A stretch of DNA of 64,000 nucleotides from Leptoclinus maculatus (lineage: Eukaryota; Chordata; Actinopteri; Perciformes; Stichaeidae): positions 9,281,284-9,345,283 of the forward strand of contig JAVDOI010000019.1 in NCBI GenBank assembly GCA_032191485.1, given 5' to 3'. The number at the start of each line of letters is the position of its first letter. Positions within the stretch are counted from its first letter, which is position 1. Made by a program: the position numbers and the translations under genes. This document shows positions 37,264 through 51,001 of this stretch, one piece after another. The notes under the pieces were generated by a model. It searched no databases. It saw nothing but the letters and a program-made list of their open reading frames with translations, and was not told the DNA's origin.

Positions 37264-38558
37264 ATCGAAATGTTAGAGCACAAATACGGTGGCCACCTCA
37301 TCTCCCGCCGTGCTGCCTGCAAGATCCAGACTGCCTTCCGCCAGTACCAGCTCAGCAAGAACTTCGAGAAGATCCGCAATTCGCTACTGGAGAGTCGTCT
37401 GCCTCGACGCATCTCCCTGCGCAAGGTCCGCGTGCAAAACACAGAGGGTTTCTCTGCTGAACGGGCCCTGGCAGAAGGCTACAACTTGACCGGCATCCCA
37501 TTGGTGCGCTCGCCATCTCTGCCTGCCACAGTTGGTGGCTCCCTGACCGACCTGGAAGACTCATTCACTGAACAGGTCCAGTCGCTGGCAAAGTCCATAG
37601 ACGATGCACTCAGCAACTGGAGCCTGAAGACCATGTGCTCACTGCAAGAAGGCGGCACCTATCAGTTCGGTGCCGACTCCTTCAGTGCTGCAGCAGCAGC
37701 AGCAGCAGCAGCAGGAGGAGGAGGAGGAGGAGGAGGAGGAGATGGAGGAGAAGGATGTGTTGGGGGAGAGTCGACGCTTAATCAAGGCCCACTGGACCCA
37801 AGTGACCTGTCGAGAAGTGCAAGCAAGCTGATGATGGCGTTCCGGGATGTGACGGTGCAGTTCGACAGCCAGAACTTCCGTGTTTCATCCTCGGTCATGG
37901 AATCGTCCACCGTCACCCTCGGCAGCTGCGTCCAACAAGAAGGAGCCTCCACCACGGTCACATCTACTTCCACAACAACAAACTCCTCTCCGGTCTCCAT
38001 TCCTCAAGGCCTCTCGCAAGAACCCCCTCCTCCCCCTGCAGAGCTCCCAGTCGAACCCATAGATCCACCACCGCCCCCACGAGAGCCCCCGCCACCCCCA
38101 GAATCAGAATTTGAAGAAGGCGAGCAGGATGTTGAGTTCCCTGCTCCTCCACCGAGTGAAGAAGAGCTGGGGGAGGAGGACCAGCCTCTCCTAACCCCTC
38201 TGGATAAGATGGCTGCTCCTCAAAGCCCAGAGGAGGTTGTGGTGGTGATGCCACCACCCACAAAGCCCTCTCACGTCTTTCCGCCGCTGCTGGGGATCTC
38301 ACCCATGGCAGCGCCCCTGGAAGTCAAGAGGTGCAGCTCCGAGACTGCAGATAACAGCTCGGAGCAGATGAGCAGCAGCAGCACGTCCACAGAGGCACGC
38401 TCCACATCTGAAGCCTCGTCCAAGGAGGCACTGCAGGCCATGATCCTCAGCCTGCCACGCTACCACTGTGAGAACCCCGCCAGCTGTAAATCACCCACGC
38501 TGTCTACTGACGTCATGCGAAAACGCCTCTACCGCATCGGCCTCAATCTCTTCAATGT
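37264..38558 (+). CDS. iqsec3: iqsec3 coding exon: IQ motif, linker and start of the Sec7 region
   Basis: The largest exon, 431 codons plus two bases. It joins in phase 0 after an acceptor TTTTAG ending at 37263. The protein begins IEMLEHKYGGHL, then the IQ motif (I at 37324; IQTAFRQYQLSK), the expected calmodulin-binding site. The conserved IRNSLLESRLPRRISLRKVR and LEDSFTEQVQSLAKSIDDAL stretches follow. Next is a disordered part with an alanine run, a glycine run, proline runs such as DPPPPPREPPPPP, and acidic patches. It ends with LQAMILSLPRYHCENPASCK and RKRLYRIGLNLFN, which leads into Sec7. The donor is GTGAGT at 38559. Ending two bases later would break the frame to the next exon. The split codon with the next exon reads GT+A (Val); mammals have Ile there. 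Confidence 0.97.
37687..37745 (+). repeat. Compound trinucleotide repeat (GCA)n-(GGA)n in coding sequence
   Basis: A run of GCA/GCT codons gives about nine alanines and passes directly into GGA codons giving about nine glycines, inside the iqsec3 linker. The repeats are nearly pure, so the copy number is likely to vary between individuals. A change in copy number keeps the frame. It lies between the conserved IQ-proximal part and the MMAFRDVTVQ block and touches no known domain. Confidence 0.9.
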
Positions 38559-41500
38559 GTGAGTAGCCACTGAATTCTGTTATTCTTTTGTGTTTAGATG
38601 ATTTACAATCCGGCTGCGGTTTTATCACCTCTGAATCATTGTCATGATTTACTGCCCAAAAATGAATGATCACAGAGAGATTTAAACCAAAAAAAAGGGA
38701 CACTTTGAACTTCAGAGCAGAGGGATGAATATTTCAGACTGCGTATGCCAGAGTAGGATTTTAAAACTATCTTTTCCCACAAAGCCAGTCCGGACATTTT
38801 ATGGCATTTGGGAATAAATTGGAAGTACTCATACCAGTTTAACACTAACACCAGCTAAACAGAGTCTGGTAATGTGACTGTTCCTCTTGTGAGGTCTCGA
38901 ATTTAAATGAAAATGTGCGTATACAGAGAGGCTAAATGAAAATATATATTCTGATTACTATTAAAAGAAAAGTGATAGGATATATTGGATGAGATAGAAT
39001 ACTGTACAGTGAGATTACTGAAACAGTCTGTACCTCCACCCCTCCCCTCAGTATACCTGCAGTTTAATGTGGCTCTCTGGACTCGAAAGAGCAAAGAAAA
39101 GCACTTTTCCTCACAGATCCCCATTGTGCCCAAAGAACAAACAGAATGAAGCCCAAGTCCCAAGCTGGATCTGAGGTGTCTTCTTTCTTCTCAGAAAGAC
39201 AAATCAAAACTGGGATGAATTATTGAGACACAGAGCTGTGTGGGGACTGAAATGAAGGAAACGGACAAACCCAGACATGTTGGAAATGACATTTGGATAA
39301 GATCCACACACCCCATAGATATTGTTGCTCTGCCTGTCAAGCTTTTTGTTCCAGCACATAATGCAGGGGATGCTGACAGTGGCAGATTTGCCACTCAAGT
39401 CCATTTGTGATGTTTGAAACAATTGGTCGTTGATTTTAGATAAAAGGTAGAACAAATATCAGCTGTATCTGGCTAAAAATGGTTCCATTGGTTGAAAATG
39501 ACCTCTTAAAAAGAGGTCTTGAATATTGATGGCACATTGTCCTTGTATTGCTGTGTAGCGCAAAGTTGGTTATTTTGTTCTACCATGCATGAATACTTAG
39601 CTTCTTAGCTCACATACTTGTTCGTATTTTCAAGCAGGATGTTTAAATGTCACAAGCAAAGAAGCTTTCGGTTTAGATTGAAGACTAACCGATGTGTTTG
39701 GGGAATGACAGACCTGCTGATCTCAAAGTTTGCCTTAGATGCCTGGAACCCATAGCGATACAGGTAACTCTTGTATCCTACTATTAGACCTACCCAACTC
39801 CCACTGCATTTTCCACTGTGGCGTCACAAATTTTCAGCAGAAGAAAAACATTTCTGTCGTGGAAAGCTTGTTTATGTTTGCAGCTGTTGAGCCATTGTGA
39901 ATTCAGTTCTCCCCCCCGCTGCCAAGTGAAGAGTGACAAAGTCAAAACCAGATAAGAACTTCCCAGGACGCGCTCCAGACAGGTGCAAGGTGGTTACATG
40001 GCAGCGAGAGATAGGAGGAAAAAACTGTTGCAATGGTGACGACGGTGCACGGGGGCCATGCACTGACTAAATCTGTTGAGAGAAACACTGACTCCTTGAG
40101 ATGTGTGTCAAACTCACTCAGTTTAGTTGTAGAAAATGGTGAAACGCTTGGTGAATTATGACTCCAAGCTAGTTGTCATGCCGTGATATGAAAAAGCATT
40201 ACATATTCAGAGAAGCTCTAAAATATATATGTTTTACATATTACATAACGCATATGTTAATTCATGTTAACATTTACGTCATACAATAAATGGCAGAACA
40301 AAATGTAAGATAGGTGCTGATTTCCTTTTAGAAAGGTTTGTAACCACATGACTGTTTACAATGTCCGAAGCAGCCAACAGCACACTTGCAAGAAATCTTT
40401 AAATGAGGACATTTACCATATGCTCTATTAGCTTTTCACCCAAAGCATACCCTAAAGGACCCAAACACCCCACATACAGTTCTCTAATAAATTAACTGAT
40501 CTCACTCGCATGCATTTCAAGTGGAACCCAACCACTGATGGAGTTGCTGGGTAACAATTAGTCTGAATACATGAGGGGTGGATCCCAAAAAAAATAATGG
40601 CAACGATCCACAAAGCCTAAAACTCTCATTAGTCATTCTGCTGCGAGTCGTGAATGTAATTAAAAGTTCCTTCAGCACTGTGTGAACCGGCATCTTGGGA
40701 ACCGGAATGAAAAATGTGTTAACATTTCAAACCAAGTTTCTTTTTTGTCACTGTCACCTCAACCGTTTCTGTAGAAGCTCTCCTTGCTTTCTAAAATATC
40801 CGGCTTTCAACAGGAAATACACTGCGTTCCCTTGGGTGCAAAAACCCACTACAAGATTGTGTTAGGATATTGCCCCAATTAAGCCATCTCGTACAAATTT
40901 GGAAGATTGGAGCTCATGAACATCCATTATCTTTTTGCTCACTGCCGAGCTCTGCAAGCGCAATAAAAGTGCACAATGAAGACGATTAACTTTGACTCAA
41001 TGCTGGAGCGTGACACTGAAAACAAGAGGAGCAGGAACGAGCTGTGCAGTTACTGGAGAGGAAATAATTACCAGGGGAAATAAACAAAACACAGAAAATA
41101 AAAGAAAAACATGAATGGCAAGGAGGGAGGTGGGTTATATAACAACTACAATAAAGTTATATTATTATGTTATTATCTCTAAAAGCAGATAACATCAGAT
41201 ATTAACTCATCTGTTTCGATAAATAATTAGATTCATTCCCCTGTGCACATCAAGCAGCACTGTCAAAATGCAGTAAAACTACTTACAGAGGGATAGAGTT
41301 ATGGTTTGCAAACTGAAACAGCCGTGGTTTAAGTTTAGGTCATAATTTAGTCATGATCAAATGAGGGGAAAAACGACAGCCAAAACAAAAACATTTAATT
41401 ATTAAAGTTCAGAATCCAAGCTATGATTTGAGACTTGAACCCTGGCATCGATACTCCTTATACATCAGAATATCCTCGTGTCTAAAGTAGAAACAAAGGA

Positions 41501-41918
41501 CATAAGGGCTTTCTGCTACCTTAATGACATTACAACATCAGTCTACTTAGCAAGTCTACTTATGAATTCCCTGTCAGATCGAATAAAGAAAAGATCACTT
41601 TTCTTTTTTTACTATTCGCTGTACAATTAGTTTTCAAGACACGTCCACTTTGATAGTGTCGCTCTAAGTGGCAGCTGGAGAGGCACAGAACGTTTGGCTA
41701 TAGCATTCATCTGTTTCGTCAGATTTTTATCTGAAACATATCCTTAGAGGGGAAGTGAGGACTGTGCATATTTGTAATGACTGTTTAATGAAAACTCCCA
41801 GTTTTCAGAAAATGACCTGTCGAAAAAAAGCTATGAAACTTATTTGCCATCCCTTCTTCTCATTCCCCAAATCAAACACCCTGAAAGATACGCTGACTTT
41901 TAATAAATTGGCTACAAG

Positions 41919-42023
41919 GAGAGAGAGAGAGAGAGAGAGACAGAATGAGGAAGGAAGTGCTAAAAAAATAAGAGGAGAGCGAGATGGAGATGGGGAGAGC
42001 GAGAGAGAGAGAGAGAGAGAGAG
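41919..42023. repeat. Two (GA)n tracts
   Basis: GAGAGA runs at 41919-41940 and 42001-42023 with purine-rich sequence between. The adjacent long (GT)n tracts make this the most simple-repeat-dense part of the window. Confidence 0.9.
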
Positions 42024-42196
42024 GGCAATCAAGCTTGAGGCTTATTAGTTCCACCAGTTCACATCCTCCCTCTAATACCTGCGCTGGTGTATCCTTTGCA
42101 TCTTAAGCAGTAGTGTTTGCTTTGGGCTAAAACTTGGGCATTGCTTGATCATGCAGACACACTAGCTCACACATATGCACACATTTAGGTAATGTA

Positions 42197-42198
<2 letters not shown>

Positions 42199-42256
<58 letters not shown>
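42199..42256. repeat. (GT)n microsatellite, first of a pair
   Basis: About 29 pure GT units. Confidence 0.97.
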
Positions 42257-42259
<3 letters not shown>

Positions 42260-42324
42260 TCTTGCAGCAGGTGGTCAAGGAAACCTAGGGGAGAAAGGAA
42301 ATCAAAGAAAGGAAAAGTCTGAAG

Positions 42325-42426
<102 letters not shown>

Positions 42427-43289
42427 CGGCCTGCACAAGAATAAAATGACACAGGGGGTAATGGAAATGGAGTGCAAAAGCAAGAGAGAGGAACCGAAAG
42501 GGACACAAAAAGGTAGAGGGGGTGAAAGGTTGAGAGAGAGAGCGCTTGATAAAGTTTCCACCTTGAGAGTGTATGGAATAACAATGACTTACATTGAAGT
42601 GTGTGTCAAGGACAACTGCCATCACACAAGGGAGCTGATAGGAAAGCTTCAACAGAGAAGGGGAGGATGTGAGGAGGTGTGCCGTAATATTCCTGAGTAT
42701 ATTGCTCTTTTTGTACGGATGGATATGTATTCACTACTGGATCAGAAATAATAGACATGTAGTGAAAGCATTGACATCAGAGCAGCTCACGGGGGAATCG
42801 CATCGACTCCCCATCATGCATGAAAGTGGAGCACCAGCAGAGCTTTATGAATTAAATAAAAGGTGGCGTAAGAGATACGTGTGAAGAGAGTCAGAGAGAG
42901 AGAGAAAGGCAGATCTGAATGCATATGTCAGGGAAGACTAATTAAGATCAGCAGATCAGTGAAGTCTTCACATCTCCTCGAGAGGGATACCCTGACGCCA
43001 GGAGGAGAGAGCGCTGTGAAAAACTATGTGCGGCTCTGTGCTTGTTTGTTTGTGCATACACTTACCTCGCCTGCATTAACATTCTGCCCTCGGTGCAGAA
43101 TGACCCAGCACATAATAATTACAAACTCTGAAATCCAGATGGTGAACAGAGAAAACATTTATAATGTATCTTCTGCCGTTGTTCTGCAGGTGGTAACGTG
43201 GTAAAATTGTCAAGTAGCTCAGCTGATTTGAAAAAAGGGAAATTACAATTTCATCAAAATATATGTGGAGTCAGCTCTAACATTTCAAT

Positions 43290-43780
43290 GCTGTGTGTCG
43301 TGACCAAGCACCCAGGAAGAGCGCCGGGCTTTGAAGCTAATTTTCGTACCGTGGAATTACAACTTCTGGGTCTGTCATGTGATACGCAAGAAGATTTTTT
43401 TTCCCATAGACTTGCATTGGAAAAGAGAGAGTAGATCAATGGATCAACAGTGGAAAATCAACTTCCCAGTACGAACACTTAAAAAGGCCTTATTTAAACC
43501 ATTAGGACCTAAAAGTAAAATGCACTAATAGCAAAATCCAGAGTTATCTGCATGCTGCCGTTCTCATGAATGCGGCAGGGAGGCGGAGTTAAAGGAAACG
43601 CTAGTGCGCATGCTCTATGGGCCCATAGATGCGGAAGATCGTAAGTAGATCCGGGTAATTTTATCACTCTGCAGTCAAGCTATTTTGGCGTCATTGCGCC
43701 ACTGAACCACTTTCATGGGAATAAAACAGACACAAATATGTATCCATTCCCCGTCATATCTCCATGGCAACACGGGGCTA
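43290..43780. repeat. Probable interspersed repeat
   Basis: Features such as TTTTTTCCCATAGACTTGCATTG (about 43396-43418), GCGCATGCTCTATGGGCCC (about 43606) and TTTTGGCGTCATTGCGCC (about 43683) resemble blocks of a common fish repeat. The limits are approximate and the family is recognised from memory only. Confidence 0.4.
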
Positions 43781-46524
43781 GCAAGGACAACAACTTCATG
43801 CTAAAGCTAAGGAATGAACAGCTCAAATAGTTAGTTAAAGTTAGCTTTGATAATGGATAAACCAAGTAGGTCTATCTGCAGGTGCATATTTTTACAGGAC
43901 ACGCCTACAACAGGATATGCCCCTTGAAATTGTCGCAGTTGGTTAGTGTTAAGGAAAAGATCGGGGTTAAGATGAATACGTTACGGTGCTGTTTGTGTCG
44001 TGTAGCCTGCAGGGTAGATGTGACAGGGCTCCGGGCATACATAAGACAGCAAGTACCCATCAGTGTAATGATTCAGAGTTTAGAAGTGTTTACAGTCACA
44101 GCACACAATTACATTACCACTCAGAGAAATGCACAGCGGCGCAAACCGGCCATCAATCTATCACTGGTTAGAAACAGAAATGTGTGCATCTGGAGGCATA
44201 GGCAACACACAGTGCTGACAGTTCAGCACTTGTAAAGGCCATAAAACACAGCTCTGAGGTACGGCCCCTGTGCACCTCTGAAATAGATCTAAAATAAAGG
44301 GCCAATAAAAGTGGAAGTTTGTATTTATGATGAGGGTGGGAGTCCAAGATGGGGAAAAAAAGAAGTGTGTGTGTGAGGAAGAAAGAGGTCTTTGAATGGA
44401 GTAGTTTATTTGAGATTTGTCACTTTAGCGTGACATCTGGGTCCTGTCTCTTGCATTCACTCCTCTGTTGTGTGCATGTGTCTCATTATGTTGCACTGTT
44501 GCTCCCTTACTTCAGTGTTTTCTGATGTACCACCTCTATGACAAAGGCTTTGTGAGCATTAGGAGACTAAGACTATTTGGTTATGGTTGTTAAGGCAATC
44601 CATGTCATTGAAAATGTAAACATGACTGTTTTCAGCTAATGATTGTCCGATGAGGACGGTCTCTTTCTGCACCACTTATAAGACTCCATCAATCCTGCAT
44701 CATTTCCTCCCTTCCCTTCCCTATCTTCACCCCCACATCCGAATAACAATCGCCATGTGCGATCCATCTGTTGTTGGACAAACATCAAATGAGTGATATC
44801 TGCCAAATTCGTTTGGCGAGACATCACCTTCGGCTGAGAGGGCGAGCCAGAAACAGAGTGTGTGCTGAGGCTGTCGCAGCAGATGCTTTGAGGCAGTCCA
44901 GCCTCTCTCATCGCACCCCCCCTCCTCTCTATCTATCCTCACATTCCTATTCCCGCACATCTGCTTCGTCTGGTTTTCCTCCAGCCTCCTCCGTCTATCC
45001 TGCCCTTTATCCCCTCTCCTCTCCCCTCTGTCCCGCCCTCGCCTTATAAACCCATTAGTTGTGGTACACACACACACGCGGCTCTGTTATGTAAAGGCTG
45101 TGGTTTAAACACTGTATGGAGACTGGAGAGGGAGAGCTATGGCATTGATGCGGTAGCCTCCCTGGAGCAATTCTCTTCTGTGTCTAATAGGGTTATAAAT
45201 AGTTACGATATAACTCCCTTGTTCATACGTAACTTCTGCCATGCAGTCAGCTGAAAACTATCAGCAAGACGACTGATGGGATCATAGGAGAGGAGATGAC
45301 TTTCAAAAGCAGTGATTCATGGAAACCAATGAGATGTTGAGGCAATTTTCGGAAGGAAGCGCTCCTCGTTGTCCAGCCAAATAGATGCTCTCATAGACTA
45401 CTCGCACGTAAAATCTGTGTTAGCTTATGTCTGTATATAAATGATCTTGCCGATGGTTTTGCATGTTTTAGCTATAGTGGAATAAACAACATGGTCTGCC
45501 CACAATGTGCATGTAGGTGAACAGCTTCTGCATGCATTAAGCTAACCCTCCTTCATGAATTATTAAAAGAAAAAAACCTTTTAAAACCAATAAAAGCAAC
45601 TTTTAGAACGCCTTCACTCAGAAGTTACCATGTCCTGCTTCAAAGTGAGCCTTTCCTTTTGCCAAACAGCAGCTAATGTCGCCACAAGGGACAATTTCTG
45701 AATGCGTAGATATAGTGCAACAGTAGCGCTAGACTTATTGATGTCAGCTACACAAAATATCTATTTAGAGTTTGCAAACATTAACACTAGCCATCACAAG
45801 CGCAGGTCATACCAGAAACAAGTAAGGCTGAAGCAGCAAAACAGTGTGTTTCAATGCTTATGATGATACTGTTGACTGTTTTCAAAACCATATTACATTT
45901 TTAGGTTGATTTTCAATTCTCCAGGTAGTCAATGGATGATATCAATTGGTTGGTGTGGTTTTAAAATCAGCTTGGAGTGGACCGACAGAGGTAATTTATC
46001 ACAGTGATCAATTTGTCATCAAAGTAATAAAAAATACAAATAAAAGTCACCAACCCTTTTCATTCCAGTCTACCTGGGAACGCCTGTGTGCATATAAACA
46101 GGGATTTAAGGCTGCATCCCAGATCAGTCATTATGATTCCGGCAGTGTCCTCTGACTTTAGCAGAGTGTCAAGCTGTTTAGCAGTTGTTAATGAATGTTG
46201 TTATTCAGCATGGGAATGAATACAGATGAGGCTGTGCCCAGTGTGTTTCATCACTTTTAGCAGTCTTCACCGACACCGCGCAGGTATGCACAGTAAGCAC
46301 CCGACGTTTTCCCACCATGACTCTTATTACCACAGTGCAGCTTTTTTTTTAAATAATGTATTATGAAATGTCCTTAATGTTCTCTCAGCATTCATTAGAA
46401 TAAATAAATGAACAAATAAAGGATCTACTTTGTCATCTGTCACAGTCACACTACTAATACCAATATTTAGGACTCCTTTCGCTCATTCAGTCCCTTTTCC
46501 TTTACTCTGGTTTGTTTGTTTCAG

Positions 46525-46686
46525 AAACCCGGACAAGGGCCTTCAGTTCCTGATCTCTCGAGGCTTCATCCCAGATACACCCATCGGCGTTGCCCACTTT
46601 CTGCTACAGAGGAAGGGCTTGAGCCGACAGATGATAGGAGAGTTCCTCGGAAACAGCAAGAAGCCCTTCAACAGAGATGTCCTAGA
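46525..46686 (+). CDS. iqsec3: iqsec3 coding exon: Sec7 domain, first part
   Basis: The acceptor TTTCAG ends at 46524. The first base A completes the valine codon from the previous exon. The protein reads NPDKGLQFLISRGF, then IPDTPIGVAHFLLQRKGLSR and MIGEFLGNSKKPFNRDVL. This is the amino-terminal helical part of Sec7, nearly identical to mammalian IQSEC3. The donor is GTGAGT at 46687, and the final GA joins T of the next exon to make Asp. An apparent stop just after the exon (TGA at 46688) belongs to the intron. Confidence 0.97.
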
Positions 46687-49600
46687 GTGAGTAGCACACG
46701 TTATCTCTTGAGCACGTTTTAGGATCATTTACCGCTCCTCATAAAAAGAGGATTCTCCTTACTAATCCCTGCATTTTCTGGGAGATCAGGGGTCGGGGTC
46801 AACTGCAGGACTGGATTCAATAGAGAATTTAGCACAAGGAGAAAATCCTCAGCTTTACTAGTCACAATAGTGTATAGTGGTGGTGGAGTCGTGTTGATAC
46901 CTGAGCCCAATGTACTTTGATAAGATACAGTTTTCAACTCCATTTTGGGGTCAGATGATTCCCTAAAAACCTAAATGTGAAACCTAAATTATAACCACTT
47001 TTGTCAAAGCTTGTTATTTTTGCAGACATTGACATTGGATTATTATATTTCATCTTAGTGAACAAACTGAAGACAAGCTAAAATTGATGTGTCATCATCC
47101 AACAAATAAGCCCTCATATCGCTTCCAATTGTAAATCTAGGTTGACTTGTGAGACAGAGTTGTAGAGGAAGGATAACAAGCTGAAAAGACCTTTCCTGCC
47201 CTTGTTTATTTTTCAATTTCTTTTATCACATTGGTATAAAGAACGTAGTAGCTGTTGAATCGGCATTGACAGGGAGCCAGAAACAAAGAGCAATGTAGCC
47301 GTCATCTGATAGAATATATGTTGTTTTTGAGATTTCACGAGATTTCACAGGAAAATTAAGCTCCTGGTATTTTTACCCGTGGTTTTGGCTAGTGCCATCT
47401 TTAAATTAGATCTAAACCACCAGTTAAGATCGAATGATGTTCACTTTTTGGAGCATAGGGAGATGCACTGAAGTGTATGGGATGTAGCACGACTGTGTGT
47501 GACAATACATTCCAACCATGTGGAAGTTTTTAATGAACTCAGAACTGTGTTGTATTAGAGCTTACTATATGTAGTTAAAGACTGAATCCTCCATTATCCT
47601 CAGATAGCAAGTTTATTTTCTCAGACTCGAAAAAGCTCCGCCACAGCCACATGTTTTCACAGGCTGAGTAATACTCCTTATGATTAGTTGTCATGCAGCA
47701 CAGTATGTTCTTTACAGCAGAACACAAATAAAAGGGAGAGAAAATACATATTAAAGCAATGGGGTTAGAGATGCCTCCTGATTTTATTACTCATCACATA
47801 CATGTGAAGACACTGCAACAGACGCGTGCACACATGACTCACATCCCCCTGTAAGTTTCATTCCAGGTCATTAACCTGATGGGCATTATTTTCTTTGAAG
47901 TTCTTTCTCTTTTCTATCTTTCAAGAACTTCCTTACTTTATCTCAGTAATTGTCTTTTTTTGATTCTATTACATTCTCTCATTCAGCAATTACTTGGGAA
48001 TTTGCATATCAACCCGGAGGAGGTACCGCAGATCTTTCTTTTATCCTCTCTTTTGTCCCAAGTTATCAAACCTAGAACACACTTTGAGTCATTGCAAGGG
48101 CAGACATACCCACAGCACAGCACTCTGCCAAGTTGTTCACCCCAGGCTGCCCTCATATAATATCCATATTACTTTAAATGGACGCCTTCATGGCTCCAAA
48201 TACATTGGATTAACAGGATATGCTTTTAATGCCTCAAACAGCGGAGATATACCTCAGCGCAGGTGACATTGGGACATATAGATGTGTATATATATATATA
48301 TTTCATACAGTGGAAGTACGTTGAAGAGGAACCTGATAGCAGAGTGCAAAGTGTGTGTGAGAGCACTTTCCATGAAGTGTTGTCACAGGAGAGCGGGTGA
48401 GGGATTGCAGTCTAATGTGAAAAAATCTCTCATGTTGATTTATTGAGCTTGAGTGTGTAGGTGTGTGTGTGTGTGTGAGTGAAAGCATGTGGCTTCTGTT
48501 TGTGTGTATGTAGGGAGGGTGTGAATGCATGTGTGGCTCCATCATGTTGTCTCCTGTAGTCCTGAGTCGTCCTCCTCTCCCTATCAAGCTGTGCCTCATC
48601 CTCTTCACATTCCTCCGAGCATAAACAACAATAGTTAAAACGTCTCAAGTAAATTAAGCCGAGTTGTGGTTATAGATTTGGGTTCCAAGAAATGTGGCAC
48701 CCCGAGGAGCCATTTACCGATAATGTAGTGTACTTGTTTAGCAGGAAAAACAAATCTGTTTTCAGACTGTCATCTGCTCATTGGCTGCTCAAAATATGGC
48801 TCCATCTGGTCCGCTGTTTCCTTTTATTTGCATTATGTGTGCGTGTGTGTGTACCTGCGATTGAGCTTTGTAAACGCACACTTTAAGCCCTGCTATGCAG
48901 ACAGATGTGATGCGTATCCCCTTGCCAGGTACAGTATACAGATCAACAAAGTGTATGCGTGATAACAGCACGTGTAGACACACATTGTGTGTTAGCTAAG
49001 TGCGTGTGTGTGTTATTATGTTTGAGTGTGTATGAGAAGGAGGTGGGAGGGGGGGAAGGAGAGGCCTGATGTACTTAGGCTAGAGAGCATCTCGTCTGAC
49101 GTTACATAAACAAGGAGTGACAGCCGGGGAAGAGGGGAGAGAGAGAGAGAGAGAGAGAGAGGTGGTGGTGCGAGGAAGTGAGTCATGAAGAGGGCGATGA
49201 GAGAGGCTCGGCAGTCAAGGGAGTTGATCAAGTCAGAGGCACTGTGTACTATAAGCTTTACCTTAAAAAGCATTAGGCTGATTAGGTTTTCTAAATCCAA
49301 TTACTAGTGGAAAATAATACACGGTTTATTATCAAAGTGCCAGTTGTATTAGTATATGTGTTAGAAGTAGCAGCTTCCAGTATATTGTACTAATAGCAGT
49401 TAACTAACAAAGTCAACACCAAATATGCGTTTAGAATAGTATTACGTATGGAAATATGGCGATGATGATGTAGGAGGGTTGGATTCAGGGTCTGGAAAGA
49501 GGATGGGGGCTGTAAGGATGACGGGTTGAGGGGATGAAGGATGAGGGAGGAAGGGAGGAATGGATGGAGGAGAGCAATGTCAGCTGGAGGCAGCAGGGTA

Positions 49601-49769
49601 CCGGGGCGGTCGAGACTCACAGTGTAGAGGCGGTCTCTTCGCGAGCACTGATTTTTGGTTCTTCAAACGCGAAGGAAAGGAAATGAGGGAGAAAATACAA
49701 ATAAAGTGGTCTGAATGAGAGGGTTGTGATTTAAAGTGGAAGTGAATGAGTCAGGTAGTATTAGTTGCA

Positions 49770-49910
49770 TACATAAGACAAGTAGTAGCAAGAATAGTAG
49801 CTGTGGTAGTCATGATAGACCTATGTAGGTCAAATAGTAGTAACAGTACTAGTGGTGGCAGAAGTGTAGTAGCAGTAGCAGTAGACATACTGCTTGTCAA
49901 GTTGCAGTAG
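49770..49910. repeat. Degenerate (GTA/TAG)n region
   Basis: Many TAGTAG, GTAGTAGCA and GTAGCAGTAGCAGTAG pieces, broken by point changes, mark an old trinucleotide repeat. Confidence 0.75.
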
Positions 49911-50160
49911 TGGTGACTGGAGTGAAACACATAAGACTGCTGGGTGTAGTTCTTGTAATAAAAGTACTAAATGAAATAGTATACGCTTCATGGTGTTTTG
50001 GTTGTTAGCAGGTTTTGCAGTGATCTCATGTCGTGATACGCGGTGCATCAGGAAGTACTGTAGACTCAGCTATCTCTCTCTTTTCTGCTGGAGCAGCATG
50101 TGTCACAGTCAAGTACCCACCTCATTAACTCGCTTTGTTCACAGTAATCCATCTTCATGT

Positions 50161-50161
<1 letters not shown>

Positions 50162-50241
<80 letters not shown>
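50162..50241. repeat. (GT)n microsatellite
   Basis: About 40 pure GT units. Confidence 0.97.
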
Positions 50242-50244
<3 letters not shown>

Positions 50245-50798
50245 CCAGTGTTTTATGTAGTCCAACAAACAGAAATGATCACGACATACTGTATTTTTGT
50301 GATACAGATCAGCAGCATCATCTTACTTTGAACCATCGATGGGCTGATAATAACCGAGGCAAAGATGATCCTGAACTAGTGTGGATAGGTTTTGGAGTGC
50401 CGCGTGAAAGCCGGCGATGAGGGTGTTGAAAAAGACTTTAATTTCATAGTTTGATTATCATTCCACTCTGTACCTTGGCAGAACACCTCACATCAAAGCG
50501 AGGGAAACTTTAAAACCTTCCAACTCGATTCCTAAAGTCACCTTACACTTCAAAAGCTCATTTCACCTCCAAATTGCCCACGTTGTATTTATCCACCTGA
50601 AGGATATTTTGCTTTTTTAATTAAAGTCATTAAGCCGGGCTTGTCAGGTAATAGGGAGGATTTTCTGCTCTGAGGGATTGTAAGCGTGTACGTGTGCATG
50701 TGTGTCTTGGCGGCTGTGGCACGATGAAGATAGCCGGGGTCCAGTCTAATCCCTGGTGCGTGGCTAACAGCTGCAGGAAGCAGAGTGGTGCTGTGACT

Positions 50799-50821
50799 GG
50801 GGGGGGGGGGGGGGGGGGGGG
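50799..50821. repeat. Long poly-G run
   Basis: More than 20 consecutive G. It could form G-quadruplex structure, and its exact length is likely unreliable in any assembly. Confidence 0.9.
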
Positions 50822-51001
50822 CAGATGAGTGGACTTTTATCTTTAGGTGTACATCCACACATCCACCAATGCCACCAGTGAAGGGGCAGCCTCCGCCATC
50901 ATCTCGATATATATCGCTCTGAATTTTAATGTTTTCCTTTTTTTTCTCTTCCTTTCCACTGCTGCCTCCATATTCCATCCGTTCCTTACTGTGCTCAACA
51001 G

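Larger units (their letters stand above)
46687..51001 (+). other. iqsec3 intron within the Sec7 domain (first)
   Basis: GTGAGT to CAACAG. It holds a short (AT)n near 48289-48302, (GA)n at 49137-49161, a purine-rich stretch near 49440-49580, a degenerate TAG/GTA trinucleotide region at 49770-49910, a long (GT)n at 50162-50241 and a G-run at 50799-50821, only 180 bases before the next exon. Confidence 0.85.

Noticed and set aside
39500..39518. 8-bp hairpin GACCTCTT-AAA-AAGAGGTC
   Set aside because: A stem this short is expected by chance several times in 64 kb.
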